DNA of 64,000 bases from Hydrangea macrophylla (taxonomy: Eukaryota; Streptophyta; Magnoliopsida; Cornales; Hydrangeaceae): NCBI GenBank assembly GCA_033977485.1, contig CM066991.1:130343999-130407998 (forward strand), in the 5' to 3' direction. Position numbers and translations under genes: made by a program. Under the pieces are notes generated by a model. It was given only the letters and a program-made list of their open reading frames with translations, was not told where the DNA came from and did not search any database. This document shows positions 44,846-55,864 of this stretch, one piece after another. Every line of letters begins with the position of its first letter. Position 1 is the stretch's first letter.

Positions 44846-46171
44846 ATGGCTTCTAATTCCCTCCTCCATGTCCTCCTCTTTTCTTTTCCCTTCATTCTGT
44901 TCTCATCAGTTTCAAATGCAGCCACACCACCACTAGAAACCCATGCCCTAATCTTTCCCATCAAGAAAGACAATGTTACCCTCCAATACTACACTAGCAT
45001 TGACATGGGCACTGATCCTATTTCCTTTTTGGACGTAGTTATTGATCTTGGGGGTCAATTCATGTGGTTCGACTGCAACCACTATAACTCCTCATCATAT
45101 CGCCCAGTTCGCTGCGGCTCTGCCAAGTGCAGAGCAGCCAAAGGCATTGGGTGCATTGGTTGTAATGCACCCAGTAGACCCGGGTGCACCAACAACACGT
45201 GCGGTGTCTCTCCTTATAACCCCATCAAGAATTTGCTCGAGGCTGATGGGCTCGGTGAGGATTCCACAAGTGTCTCTTTCACTGATGGCCGATTTTACCT
45301 GACTGAGACCAATGTGCCCAATTTTCCTTTCTCATGTGTGGGCTCAAGCTCGTATCTCTTGGAAGGCTTAGCTAGTCCTACTAAAGGAATGGCTGGCCTT
45401 GCAAGGATAGACACTTCCTTACCTCTAAAGCTCGCTTTGGCGTTGAAATTGTCTCGTAAGTTTGCTCTTTGCATTCCATCTTCTCCTGGGTGGCCATTCG
45501 GGGACATGTTTATCGGCGGTGGACCCTACTTTGTGCCTCCTTATGCTAAAGACTTGTCCAAGTCACTAATCATCACCCCACTCATCATTAACCCGGTGAG
45601 CACTGCACCGATTTACTCAGAAGGCGACCCGTCTGATGAGTATTTTATCGATGTTAAATCAATCAAAATAAGTGGTCAAGTTGTTGATTTCGAGTCTTCC
45701 TTGTTGGGCATTGACAAAGAAGGCGTTGGTGGGACGAAACTTAGTACCATAGCCCCATATGGCATTTTACATAGTTCCATTTATAATTCTTTTATCAATG
45801 TATTTGTCAAAAAGGCTGCAAATAAGAAGATCAAGAGAGTAAAATCAGTGGCACCATTTGGGGCGTGTTTCAGCTCAAAGACCATTGGAAGCACCACGAC
45901 TGGACCGGCAGTCCCAAACATCAATCTAGTGCTGGAAAGCAAAGGCGTGAATTAGAGGATTTATGGGGCCAACTCAATGGTGAAGGTGAAGAAGGATGTG
46001 TTGTGCCTAGGATTCATAGATGGAGGAGCAGAGCCGAGAACATCAATCGTCTTAGGCGGACTTCAGTTGGAGAATATTCTGCTGGAATTTGATTTAGGTT
46101 TTTCCAAGCTCGGGTTTAGCTCTTCACTCTTAATCCATAACACAACTTGTTCCCAGTCCAGAATTTTTTAG
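44846..46171 (+). pseudogene. EDGP / xyloglucanase-inhibitor-like gene 2, one premature TAG
   Basis: Single exon. ATG at 44846, then a signal peptide (about residues 1-25, ending SNA) and ATPPLETHALIFPIKKDNVT. The first pseudo-catalytic loop is VIDLGGQFMWFDC, followed by the CGSAKCRAAKG...GCIGCNAPSRPGCTNNTC cysteine cluster, TKGMAGLARIDTSLP, SRKFALCIPSS, DEYFIDVKSIKISG and GVGGTKLSTIAPY. At 45953-45955 (codon 370) a TAG replaces the Trp seen at this place in the related copies. The same frame then runs on without a break to the stop at 46169-46171: RIYGANSMVKVKKDVLCLGF, TSIVLGGLQLENILLEFDL, LGFSSSL. The full frame would be 441 aa, while termination at TAG gives 369 aa without the last beta strands. 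This is a recent loss, a sequencing error or a read-through case. A possible AATAAA lies at 46385-46390. Confidence 0.8.
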
Positions 46172-46822
46172 AGGAATTGTAACTTGGGGTCAACAGTAAA
46201 TTAAATGTGTCTTCATTTGTTTTGTTTTTTGTTTTTTTGTTTTTTTGTTTTTTTTTTTTTGACTTTTTGTTTGGGTTGATTACAAATGTATGTTCATTTA
46301 AAAGCATAATATTTTAGATTTTGTATCACCATCAACGTATACAAGGTATATGTGTGAATGGGTTATTGGGAGTCTGAAATTTTCAATAAAAGCACCATTG
46401 GATTCCAGACTTATTTAGACAGCCGATCATTTGCTTGGTTCATGTGGATTTAGTGAAATGAAAGAAAGTAAAATACATAGGAAAGCGTTTCATTTGTTTG
46501 GTTTACGGGGAAAACATGGAGAAAAATAGGAAGAAAAATAAAATTTTGTGAAAAATAAATTAAACTTTTGAATTTTGCAAGTCATTACTTTTCTTCATTT
46601 TTTCTTTAGATAATATTTTGGGATTTTTTAGTGTCATTTTAGTGCTGCAATTCTTTCCCATTGATATCATGGAATTTGTTTATATCTTGCATAAAACCAA
46701 TGAGGAAAGCCGACCTGCACAGTCATCCAAATACAGGTGTCGAGAACAATAGAGAACATGAAGACTCATAATAAAGTTTTTGTTATATAAGGCAAACTAT
46801 GGATAATTCTCTCATACGTAAC
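46172..46822. other. Downstream region of inhibitor gene 2
   Basis: T/G-rich 'gttttttgtttttttg' run (46220-46260), a possible poly(A) signal (46385-46390), then AT-rich non-coding sequence. Confidence 0.4.
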
Positions 46823-47338
46823 TAGGGGTGTCATTTGGAACGGAAATTTCGATTCTGATCCGAAAAATTCCGATTTTGGCAACTAAATATGCATTCCGAA
46901 TTCCGAATTTCCGAATTCCGAAAATTCCGAAAAAAATCGGATCGGAATCGGAATTGTTTTTAGAATTCCGAAAATTCCGAAAATATTCCGAAAATATTCC
47001 AAAATTGTATTTTCCGAAACTTTTCCGAAAATATTCCGAAAATTGTGTTCATCCGACATCGAAAAAACACAAAAAATGGGATGTAATGTGCTTCTATAAA
47101 AGGCCTACAAGTCTCAAGTGAAATCCAATTAAGCTTGAATTCCAAATATTCCGAAAAATTCCGAAAACATTCCGAATCTGATGAAATTCCGAAAATTTCA
47201 AAATTTTCGAATCGGAAATAATTTTGGAATTTCTGAAATTTCGGAATGGAATTCAGAATGCATTTTTGGCTTCCGAAAATTTTGAAATTTTTTTCGAAAG
47301 AGGTGTTTCCGATCCGTTCCGGCCGAAACACACCCCTA
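46823..47338. mobile_element. TAGGGGTG element with 'ttccgaaaa' repeats, copy 1
   Basis: The ends TAGGGGTGTCATTTGG and, on the minus strand, TAGGGGTGTGTTTCGG. The interior is packed with 'ttccgaaaattccgaaa' words in both orientations, so it would fold extensively. Copies occur at 56074-56465 and 60780-61310. Open frames here are artefacts of the repeat. Confidence 0.65.
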
Positions 47339-47770
47339 TACATAACCAACCCACATAAATACTGTATAAAGAACTCCTACTGTCAATATAATAAGAGCAA
47401 CTCTGTTTTTCATTCACACTATCACCACAATTAAGCGCCAGAAGATAGCATTTATCTTTCTAAAGCTTGAACTTATAAAATGAAATACAAGTGTTATATA
47501 AAATTATAAATAACTTGTATGTTTCCACTTTCTACCCTGGAGGATATTTGAGAAATACAAAATTGGTATGTGATTAGGTGAAGAATCAGATCTAAATAGT
47601 TTTGTATTTATGTCGTTACTTTAGGTACACATGAGTTACCTCTGACAGAAAATACTCTAAGAACTCATTCTTTATTGAAATAATGAATATAATACCATTT
47701 TCATAAAATTCAATTAAAAGTGCAGATAGTCATATCAACATGTAGAAAACAAAAAGAGACTGTACACTTT
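47339..47770. other. Intergenic, no gene seen
   Basis: AT-rich non-coding sequence between two elements. Confidence 0.5.
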
Positions 47771-48320
47771 AGAGCATCTCCAGCGATGTAATGGTATATA
47801 GGGTCAATCTAACTTAAGTTCCTATATAGATGGGTGAAATTCTACATCGGTGTAAAGGGGTAACCGACAAGGGGAATGCCGGCTAGAGGGTGGCCGGCCA
47901 ATCCTCTGCCAGCTAGAGGTGGTTGTGAATAGCCGGCTATGCCTTAGCCGGTGAATTGCTTCTTTTTTTTTATTTATAATATTTTCTTTGCAACCAACAA
48001 ACCAAAAAAAAAAAAATAACAACAACAACAACAACAATTCCCAGCCGGTTATGCCTTAGCCGGTTGGGCATTTTAACACACAAAAAAAGAAAAAGAAAAG
48101 AATAACTAAACGACTAAGGGTTGGTCGACTAATGGTCTGCCGGCTAGGGCCTAGCCGGCATTGCCTTTGCCATCTACACTGTATGGTAAGAAATTTAGTC
48201 GAAGTGTAAACTTAAGTTTCGCTACTATATATATACTTGAGTTATTTACCCTACCAACTACACCATTGCATTTGCGTGAGTGTGTAGGGTAAAAAACTTA
48301 AGTTCCTATATATTCACTCC
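47771..48320. mobile_element. Probable MITE (gagcatctccagcgatg) with 'gccggcta' repeats
   Basis: The left end 'agagcatctccagcgatgta' is a common plant MITE terminus. 'aacttaagttcctatata' occurs near both ends (47812 and 48297) in direct orientation. Inside are several 'gccggcta' or 'agccggttatgcc' words. The right boundary is uncertain. Confidence 0.45.
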
Positions 48321-48571
48321 TGTTTGAACATAGCCAGGGTTATTGATAAATCCAAGAGATTAGCATACTGGACCAAGTGAATCGTGTGAAATATTATGCG
48401 CACATGTATGTACATATAAATATATTGGAGGGCTACCTTGAATTGAGTGCAAATATATACTCCTAGTAGATTATCAGCAGTGGAAGAAGCTCATCATCGC
48501 CCATCAATTCTGGCCAAAGCCCTATGTCTTTAATGAATCCAAAACAGCTATAGTCGACACCAAAGTAGTAG

Positions 48572-48579
48572 TATAAATT
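48572..48579 (+). promoter_or_regulatory. TATA box remnant of inhibitor pseudogene 3
   Basis: TATAAATT, 50 bases before the ATG at 48629. It corresponds to the TATAAATA of gene 2. Confidence 0.45.
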
Positions 48580-48628
48580 AATGTATGCGCTGCCATCTAT
48601 TTCTCAATTGCAATTAAGCTTTTCTTCA

Positions 48629-49961
48629 ATGGATTCTACTTCCAAGGTTATGAATGTCCTTTTCTTTTCCCTTGTTTTCTTCTCACCAGTTTCAAATGCA
48701 GCCACACCTCCACTAGAAACCCATGCCCTAATCTTTCCCATCAAGAATGACAATGTCACCCTCCAATACTAGACCAGCATTGACATGGGTACTAATCCTA
48801 TTTCCTTCTTGGATGTAGTCATTGATCTTGGGGGTCAGTTTGTGTGGTTCGACTGTGGCGGCTATGGCTTTTCGTCCTATAGACCAATTCGTTGCGGCTC
48901 TGCCAAATGTAGAGCCGCCAAGGGCTCTGGTGCATTGGTTGTAACGCACCCAGTAGACCTGGATGCTCCAACAATACATGTGGTGTCTTTCCTTATAATC
49001 CCATTAAGAATTTGCATCAGGTTAATGGGCTCGGTGAGGATGTCACGAGTGTCTATTTCACGGATGGCCTATGGTACCTGACTCAAACCAATGTGCCCAA
49101 TTTTCCTTTCTCATGTGTGAACACGTCTCTCTTGCAAGGCTTACCTAGTCCTACTAAAGGAATGGTTGGCCTTGCAAGGACTAACACGTCCTTACCAATG
49201 AAGCTCGCATTGGCATTGCAATTATCTCATAAATTTGCTCTGAGTATTCCTTCTTCCGGCGGGTGGCCATTTGGGGACATTTTTATCAGCGGTGGACCCT
49301 ACTATATGCGTCCTTACGTTGAAAGACTTGTATAAATCACTAATCACCACCACACTCATCATTAACCATGTGAGCACTGCCGCGACTTACTCAGAAAGCG
49401 ATCCGTCTGATGAGTATTTCATCGATGTGAAATCAATCAAAATAAGTGGTAAAGTTGTTGCTTTTAACTCTTCTTTTCTAGCCATTGACAAAAAAGGTAT
49501 CGGTGGGACGAAAATTAGTACCACGGTCCCTTATACCGTTTTGCAAAGTTCAATTTTTTGATGCTGTTATTGATGAGTTTGTGAAAATGGCTGCAACTAG
49601 GAAGCTCAAAAGAGTAAAATCTGTGGCACCATTTGTAGCCTGTTTCAGCTCGAGAACCATTAGAATTACTAGGACTGGACTGGATGTGCCAAACATTGAT
49701 CTAGTGATGCAAAACGAAGATGTGTATTGGAGGATTTATGGGTCCAACTCAATGGTGAATGTGAGCAAAGATGTGCTATGCTTGGGATTCGTAGATGGAG
49801 GAATAAAGCAGAGAACCTCAATCGTATTAGGAGGGCATCAATTGGAAGATAATCTCATCGAATTTCATTTAGCTTCGTCCAAGCTCGGGTTTAGCTCTTC
49901 ACTGTTGGTCCATAACACAACTTGTTCACACAGTCCAGAGTTTTCTAGAGGAACTAAATAA
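48629..49961 (+). pseudogene. EDGP / xyloglucanase-inhibitor-like pseudogene 3
   Basis: Clearly homologous to 44846-46171 from end to end. It starts MDSTSKVMNVLFFSLVFF with the shared SNAATPPLETHALIFPIK. It is broken by a TAG at 48770-48772 (Tyr in gene 2), a one-base loss near 48928 after RAAKGSG, a one-base gain near 49322 before KDLYKSLI, and another shift near 49556 after QSSIF. The last segment (about 49557-49961) still reads to a normal C-terminus with VLCLGFVDGG, TSIVLGGHQLEDNLIEFHL and LGFSSSL. It keeps the Trp codon that gene 2 has lost (VYWRIYG). No functional protein is expected. Confidence 0.9.
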
Positions 49962-50226
49962 CTAAAAGTTCAGGAAAAAAAATGCAAATTTCATTTAAAT
50001 GCATGATAATTCAGACTTGGAATCATCAGAAAACTAGCACAGAATAAACATTGGCTAATTATTATTGGGATGGTCCACAAAAGCATAAATGTACTCTGCA
50101 AAATGTGATGCACCAATATTAGTCAAATTAGCACATCATTATCATCCAAAAAAGGCACAATTATTCGATATATGGATACCACAAATCTTAAATATGGCAT
50201 ATTGACTCGAGTCTATATTTATTGAT

Positions 50227-50399
50227 GGAGTAAAACTTGGGACACAACCAAATACACAACTTTTGGGACACAACCCAATTAATGTGTCTATCTCTCTCAT
50301 GTGATGTCACTGGACCCCACAATGACACAGGAGAGATATACACATTAATTAGGTTGTGTCCCAAAAGTTGTGTGTTTGGTTGTGCCCCAAGTATTACTC
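50227..50399. mobile_element. hAT-like MITE (GAGTAATACTTGGGG family), copy 2
   Basis: Flanks TTATTGAT (50219-50226) and TTATTGAA (50400-50407). The ends are GGAGTAAAACTTGGGACACA and, on the minus strand, GAGTAATACTTGGGGCACAA. It is closely similar to 14153-14326 but inverted relative to it. It lies between the 3' ends of pseudogene 3 and gene 4. Confidence 0.75.
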
Positions 50400-50461
50400 T
50401 TATTGAAGTTGCCATATTGAGCAACATGACTAGTACTCAAATGCATATACATTACAAATAC

Positions 50462-51811
50462 TTAGAAATTAAAATTGGAACACTCAATTTCTGCCAAAAG
50501 AAGTGTTGAAGTGAAACCAAGCCTAGAAGAAGCAAGATCAAACTCAAGAAGGTTGTTCTCCAATTGATGCACCCCAATCACAATCGATGTTCTTGGCTTC
50601 AAACCTCCATCAATAAATGCCAAGCAAACCACATCCTTGCTTATCTCCACCATCAAATTTGGTGAAGAAAATTGCCAGTAGACATTTTTGTTCTCAAACA
50701 CAAATTGTATATCTGGGACACTTGGACCCATCTGAGTATAAGACAAAAACTCTGTGCTAAAGCACTCGGAGAAACGCCCCGAAGGACTCACTTTTCTCAC
50801 ATTCCGGGCCTTAAGCTCCTTAGCGAATGTTTCGGTAACAACCTTGTAGATTGAGCTCTCAAGAACGGTGTATGGATGGACAGTACTAATTTTCGTTCCA
50901 CCAATGCCTCCTTGGTTGTTGAAAGATAGTAAGGTTGTGTTAATTGGAATAGGCTTCATGTCGATCATGATCGAATTCACGGCCACAAAGTATTCAGTAG
51001 AGGGCTCACCTCTTATATAAATATTGGCCGTGCTCATTGGATTTATGTGAAGTCTTGTGTACGAAAATCGGTCTTTCACATTAACGAGTTTCGATGTATT
51101 GTAATGCGGATAGAAGGTGTAGTTATGAATATCCCCAATGAATATAACACCTTTAGATTTCGAATCGGATGGCAAGCATAAGGCGAATTTGCGACCCAAA
51201 TTCCCACCAAATAACGACGAAATTTGGGTAGAAATCCCAATTGGAGACCTTCCGAAGCCAGCCATTCCTTTAGCACCGGTAGCGAGACCATCGAGTAGCG
51301 AATTTCTCGAACAACCGAAGATATAATTCGGGATTTTGATGGTTTGGCCCGCCTTTGTTCCGTCTGTAGTTTGCAGCGAAATGGTGTCGATGGACAGCTC
51401 ATCGTGCCACCATTTACTTGTTACGGTGTTTTCGGGTGCTAGAGAACAAGTACTGTTGCTGGTGCACCCGGGCCTTGGGGGTGTAGAGAAGCATCTAAAG
51501 CAGCCGTTGCCCTTGCCTACAGAGCATGGTGCAGAGCCACAAAGGCCCGGCCTATAGGTGGAGGACGTGTAACCGGTTTCACAGGTCATCCATAGATAAC
51601 GGCCTCCAAGGTCGACGACGAAGCTCTTGGACACGAGTGGGGTTCCAATGCTCAATTGGGTTGTGTATTGGAGGGTAGAGAGGTCTTTTGAGACAGGGAG
51701 GAGGAGTGGTTTGGGTTTGGGTTTGGGTTTGGGATTTGGAGATGATTGTGATTTGGAGAGAGATATGAGAATGAGGAAACAGAAAATGAGTAGTTTTAAT
51801 GAAGAGGCCAT
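50462..51811 (-). CDS. EDGP / xyloglucanase-inhibitor-like protein 4 (TAXi fold)
   Basis: Single exon, 449 aa, minus strand, with ATG at 51811-51809. Residues 1-22 are a signal peptide, followed by a Pro-Lys stretch (PKPKPKPKP, about 27-35). Then come KDLSTLQYTTQLSIGTP, the first pseudo-catalytic loop VVDLGGRYLWMTC (from about 65), the cysteine-rich segment CGSAPCSVGKGNGCFRC...PGCTSNSTC, GAKGMAGFGRSPI, GRKFALCLPS, TEYFVAVNSI, GGIGGTKISTVHPYTVLE in place of the second catalytic motif, VVCLAFIDGG, TSIVIGVHQLENNLLEFDL and LGFTSTL. The catalytic aspartate triads are missing, so it is predicted to bind proteins or glycanases rather than to cut. It is secreted and has several N-x-S/T sites. It is convergent with pseudogene 3, with about 500 bp and a MITE between. 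The reading frame is intact and this is probably the most typical member of the cluster. Confidence 0.88.
   Translation of the reverse strand: MASSLKLLIFCFLILISLSKSQSSPNPKPKPKPKPLLLPVSKDLSTLQYTTQLSIGTPLVSKSFVVDLGGRYLWMTCETGYTSSTYRPGLCGSAPCSVGKGNGCFRCFSTPPRPGCTSNSTCSLAPENTVTSKWWHDELSIDTISLQTTDGTKAGQTIKIPNYIFGCSRNSLLDGLATGAKGMAGFGRSPIGISTQISSLFGGNLGRKFALCLPSDSKSKGVIFIGDIHNYTFYPHYNTSKLVNVKDRFSYTRLHINPMSTANIYIRGEPSTEYFVAVNSIMIDMKPIPINTTLLSFNNQGGIGGTKISTVHPYTVLESSIYKVVTETFAKELKARNVRKVSPSGRFSECFSTEFLSYTQMGPSVPDIQFVFENKNVYWQFSSPNLMVEISKDVVCLAFIDGGLKPRTSIVIGVHQLENNLLEFDLASSRLGFTSTLLLAEIECSNFNF
51709..51733. repeat. Coding (TTTGGG)n repeat
   Basis: Four tandem TTTGGG units on the plus strand. On the coding strand they give the Pro-Lys-Pro-Lys stretch after the signal peptide of inhibitor gene 4. 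The unit is similar to, but not the same as, the plant telomere TTTAGGG. Confidence 0.85.
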
Positions 51812-51891
51812 GTTTGAGAGTTAAAAGCGTAGAGAGAGATTGTGTAATGGTGAAAGAGTGGCATGGCATGGACATGTTTTTTTATTTATAT

Positions 51892-51899
51892 TTTTTATA
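51892..51899 (-). promoter_or_regulatory. Probable TATA box of inhibitor gene 4
   Basis: TATAAAAA on the minus strand, about 80 bases before the start codon. Confidence 0.45.
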
Positions 51900-51974
51900 G
51901 GGCTCTTGTATTGTGCTGTGGCAGCCTCTGATGACTATAGTGGATGTTTGACCTTCGGCTTGTGCTTGGCAAAT

Positions 51975-52123
51975 TGCAATCCATGAAGCATGGCCACGGA
52001 CACACCGACAGAATAAAATTATTAAAAAAATTGCACGTCGACACTCAGTGATGTGTCGTGTCCTTATGTCTGACAACACTTGACGCGTTACATTATTAGA
52101 AGTGTCCGTGCATCCTAGTTGAC
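51975..52123. repeat. Dispersed repeat, copy 1 (acgtcgacact)
   Basis: 'atgaagca', 'acggacacaccgac', 'attgcacgtcgacact' and 'gtgtccgtgcatcctag' correspond in order to the segment at 54695-54855. It may be a MITE in which 'tgaagcacggacac' and 'gtgtccgtgc-tc' are the inverted ends. Confidence 0.6.
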
Positions 52124-52896
52124 AATGAATGAGAGAGAGAGAGAGAGAGAGAGAGAGGCCTTAACAACCATGTGGTGGTGGTTCTGAAGATATTTAAGTT
52201 GTGAGGACTGGCAATGCCCTGCAAACTGAGAAATTCACTTATGACGGTCCACCGTCCACAACAACCAACACGGCTCATTACTTCTTGCAGTTCTTTCAGT
52301 GATAAAAAGGTTTTATTAAGTGGGCACAATGATTTGAGCAAATAAAAAAAAAAAAAAGTGGGCACAATGAATTCATAATCAACAAGTGGGAAGCCTCAGT
52401 CCAAGAAAAATCCCATTTGGCTATATATCCAAAGAATATACTCAGAAATTACCCTATTCATGTGGGAGGACATATTACTGGCAAGTTACAAATTCCACCA
52501 AAAAGTTAATAATTAAAACAATTAGAGAATAAACCCAACAATATGCATGAAATTTCAGCAAGTACATTTTAAGAATTGAATATATCATTTTGCTAGTTAA
52601 GAAAAGAAGCGATGAACTAATTAGTTGAGATAAAACCAGAACAAGCAAATTTATAACATGTTTCTGTAAAGACATGAAATGAAATAAATGAAAATGAAAA
52701 CTACCATTTTCGATTCACATTGTACCGTAAAGAAAGAAACCAAAACCACTGTACCGTAAAGTAGTAAAGCTCTTTGCACTGCAAAGGAAAGGAGTCTAGG
52801 ATTCAATTCGATTCACATTACATGTTTTTTTTTTTTTTTTTCACCTATTCGTATAATAATAAACTACTGGATATATGCACCCAGATTTAATTGCAA
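52124..52896. other. Intergenic, no gene seen
   Basis: Contains (GA)n at 52133-52156, A/T runs and the tandem word 'actgtaccgtaaag'. No coding signal. Confidence 0.5.
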
Positions 52897-53054
52897 GAGT
52901 AATGTTACTCACACTAAATTTCACGCCCAACAATCCTAGCGCTTGATTCTAGTGGGCCCCATGTGGGTTGCACATGAGTCCTACACAGGACCCACAGGAA
53001 TCAAATATCAGAATGTGTTTGAGTATGAAATTTGGCGTGAATGTAGCATTTTTG
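52897..53054. mobile_element. MITE with TAATTGCAA duplication
   Basis: Flanked by TAATTGCAA on both sides (52888-52896, 53055-53063). The ends 'gagtaatgttactcacac' and 'gaatgtagcattttt' are weakly inverted, while internal 'aaatttcacgcc' and 'ttggcgtgaat', and 'gggttgcacatg' and 'catgtggg', pair better. Confidence 0.65.
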
Positions 53055-53063
53055 TAATTGCAA

Positions 53064-54147
53064 ACACCCACTTCAAAACACTTGTAACAAAACCGAACAG
53101 ACCACACAAAACTGCTGAAATAATTTATCTTCATACTAAAGTGGAGTCCCAAATAATTTTTGAAATCCAGAAGGTTTCTGAGCTGGGCCACTTAGTTTGG
53201 GATAGGCCCTAAATTTATTTGGACCTAAGTTAATCGTTCAACAGTCAACACAGATGTGAAAAAAGGCCTCTACCGAATTTGGTAACTCCATGGGTGCACC
53301 ATTTTGGCCTTTTCTGATTTCCTCACAATCGAGAAGTTTTTTTGGAAGCTTTTAGAGTACCACGTCCACGTGGTATGCCTAGGTGTTACACTCCAATCAA
53401 CAGTAAATTAGTAATAGATATTTTGGGTGGGCCATTGGACCTCACAATTCCTAGTCCCACTTTTCGATGTGGATGCTATCTAAAAAATCTATTCTCGTTG
53501 GCTGGAATGTAGACATATCACGTGGGTACCTATAAATTTCTCCTCACAATGAGCCTCAACTTTTCATCACATAAATCACATAAGGCTGTGTTTCCAATAT
53601 CAATTTCACACCATCCACACCATAAAACTAATTAGTTCAAGAAATCATGTTCTCTTGAATTCACCAAGACACATCACGTGCAGCTCATGTTAAAGACAGG
53701 AGGGTGAGTCTAGATAGGGGCAAGGTTAACCAGAATTAATGTGATCAATCCATTAATTGGAGAGAAGTTGATAACCATTTACACGAAACACTGAAGAAGC
53801 ATGAGTAGCTCTTTTTGTTTAATTACTTTTTTTAAGAAACACAAAAATTGTGACGAAGCAACACCCAACCTCAATTACGTCTGCAATTTCTATCCTTAGT
53901 TGAAGAACTAAAATAAGTGACTGACAAAAATAAATCTTCAACTTCATATATATATATATATATGTATATATATAACCTCCTTTTTTGTGGACACACACAC
54001 ATATATGTATATATACAACCTTTTTTTTTTCTTTCTAATTTACATGTTCTTTACATTTATTTAGCTGTCTGAAAGATCTTTAAAGATAGACAAGACTCAT
54101 TCGAGACTTAGAATTCCAATTTACAAGCGCATAAGAGAAGTTTGAGA
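53064..54147. promoter_or_regulatory. Upstream region of the aquaporin gene
   Basis: Non-coding, with TA-rich tracts at 53947-53972 and 54000-54013. A TATAAAT at 53530-53536 is a candidate core promoter, though it is about 600 bases from the ATG. The leader cannot be fixed without transcript data. Confidence 0.35.
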
Positions 54148-54641
54148 ATGAAACCAGTACTTTTGGGGGATAAAAAATCTCCGGATATCTCAAATGATGC
54201 ATCAACGTCTAGTGGCCAATCTAAATATGATCAAGAGTTGGGCTCTAATTCCGCGTCAAGTACTAATGGAGATCTCTCCAAGAAAAATTCGGGTTTTTTC
54301 TGCTTCCCAAATGGAATGGATCTAGATCTTGCTCGCATGGTGAGAAGACCATTACGCCTTGTTTGGCCATAGTTTTTGGAGTCTATAAGTGATTTTGGAA
54401 CTTCAAATATGAAACTGTTTGCAAATAATATTCTTCCTTTCAAAGCTCAAAATTAATATGCCTTCTAATTTTGACCTCAAAAAAAAAAAAAAAAAATGAG
54501 GCCACGTTCAAAACCAGAAATAGGGTGTATTTGAAATGACCATTTTGCAGTATCTTGGAACTATTGTTACTTTTTCTTCTCTTTTGTTTTTCATGGGCAA
54601 ATTTAGTTAACCCCTTCTGAGATTTGCTTTAATATCAAATA

Positions 54642-54673
<32 letters not shown>

Positions 54674-55833
54674 CAATATATGTAGGATATTGTAGTCTAT
54701 GAAGCACAGACACAAACACGACACCGGCACGACAACGCAATAAAATCCTAAAAAATTGTACGTCGACACTGCAGAAAAAGTGTCATGTCCGTGCGTCGGT
54801 CACGATATGACACACAACGCATTACCTTCTTAGAATTGTCGGTGCTTCCTAGATTGTGTAGTAAGGGAGTTCAGTGTTATTATAAGAAATGTTCAGAACT
54901 TTTTTGATGTTACAACAAATCTCTGGAGAAGTCACTGACATGTACCCTTCTTCCCAACCTCAGACTTCATTTTACTACACAGTTTTAAGTCAAATTTTAC
55001 TTTCAGAAGGCAAAGTTAACTTGCTCTTAATTGTACTATGTAACTTTTAATTAGTTAGATTGTGATTTTCTCCATAAAAGCCTTGTTAATTAGTTAGACT
55101 CTGTTTTTAGACCAAACTTAGATCGGGCATAGTACGACAAAAAGAAAAATCTACCAAATTAACATTTGGATATAAATGTTGGCGTCCGGTGCATTAACAT
55201 ATACCGCATTACTTGTTCTGAGCATTCCCAATTAACCCCTAGCTTGTAACGTAAAAAAGTAAGCAACTACTAATTGAAAACGACATTCTCAACATCAGTT
55301 ATCTCCCAAGCATGCATGCAGATGGTTACATCTTGATCAATTATACATCTGCCTTCCTATATCCTATTTTCTTCGATCTGTATGTATACCCGAAAAGTAG
55401 CAGAACTAGATGTTTAAATACATATTTAGAGGCACTGGAGACGAATTAATTTGATTACAAATTTTCCCTCAATGCCCATGCCCAAGTAATATATATATAT
55501 ATATATATATATATACAGGTTGTAGCAGAGACTTTGGGAACATTCATTTTGATGTTCTGTATATGTGGGATTATTGCGAGCACGCAGCTAATGGGAGGGC
55601 AAATAGGTCTTTTGGAATATGCGACCACAGCCGCTCTCACAGTGGTGGTGGTGGTTTTCTCCATCGGCACCATCTCTGGAGCTCATGTCAACCCTGCTGT
55701 CACCATAGCTTTTGCAACCTTTGGGTATTTTCCCTGGTCCAAGGTACACCTTATTAGTACCATTTCAAACTGAGTCTATAACTTGATTAGAGCATCTTCG
55801 GTAATGAGCAACAATTTTGGCTAGCTAGTCAGT

Positions 55834-55864
<31 letters not shown>

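Noticed and set aside
46960..47349. Frames of about 100-130 codons rich in Phe, Arg and Ile
   Set aside because: Produced by the 'ttccgaaaatt' repeat of a foldback element.
52740..52830. tRNA-like stretch with 'ggattcaattc'
   Set aside because: No cloverleaf with matching acceptor and anticodon arms could be drawn.
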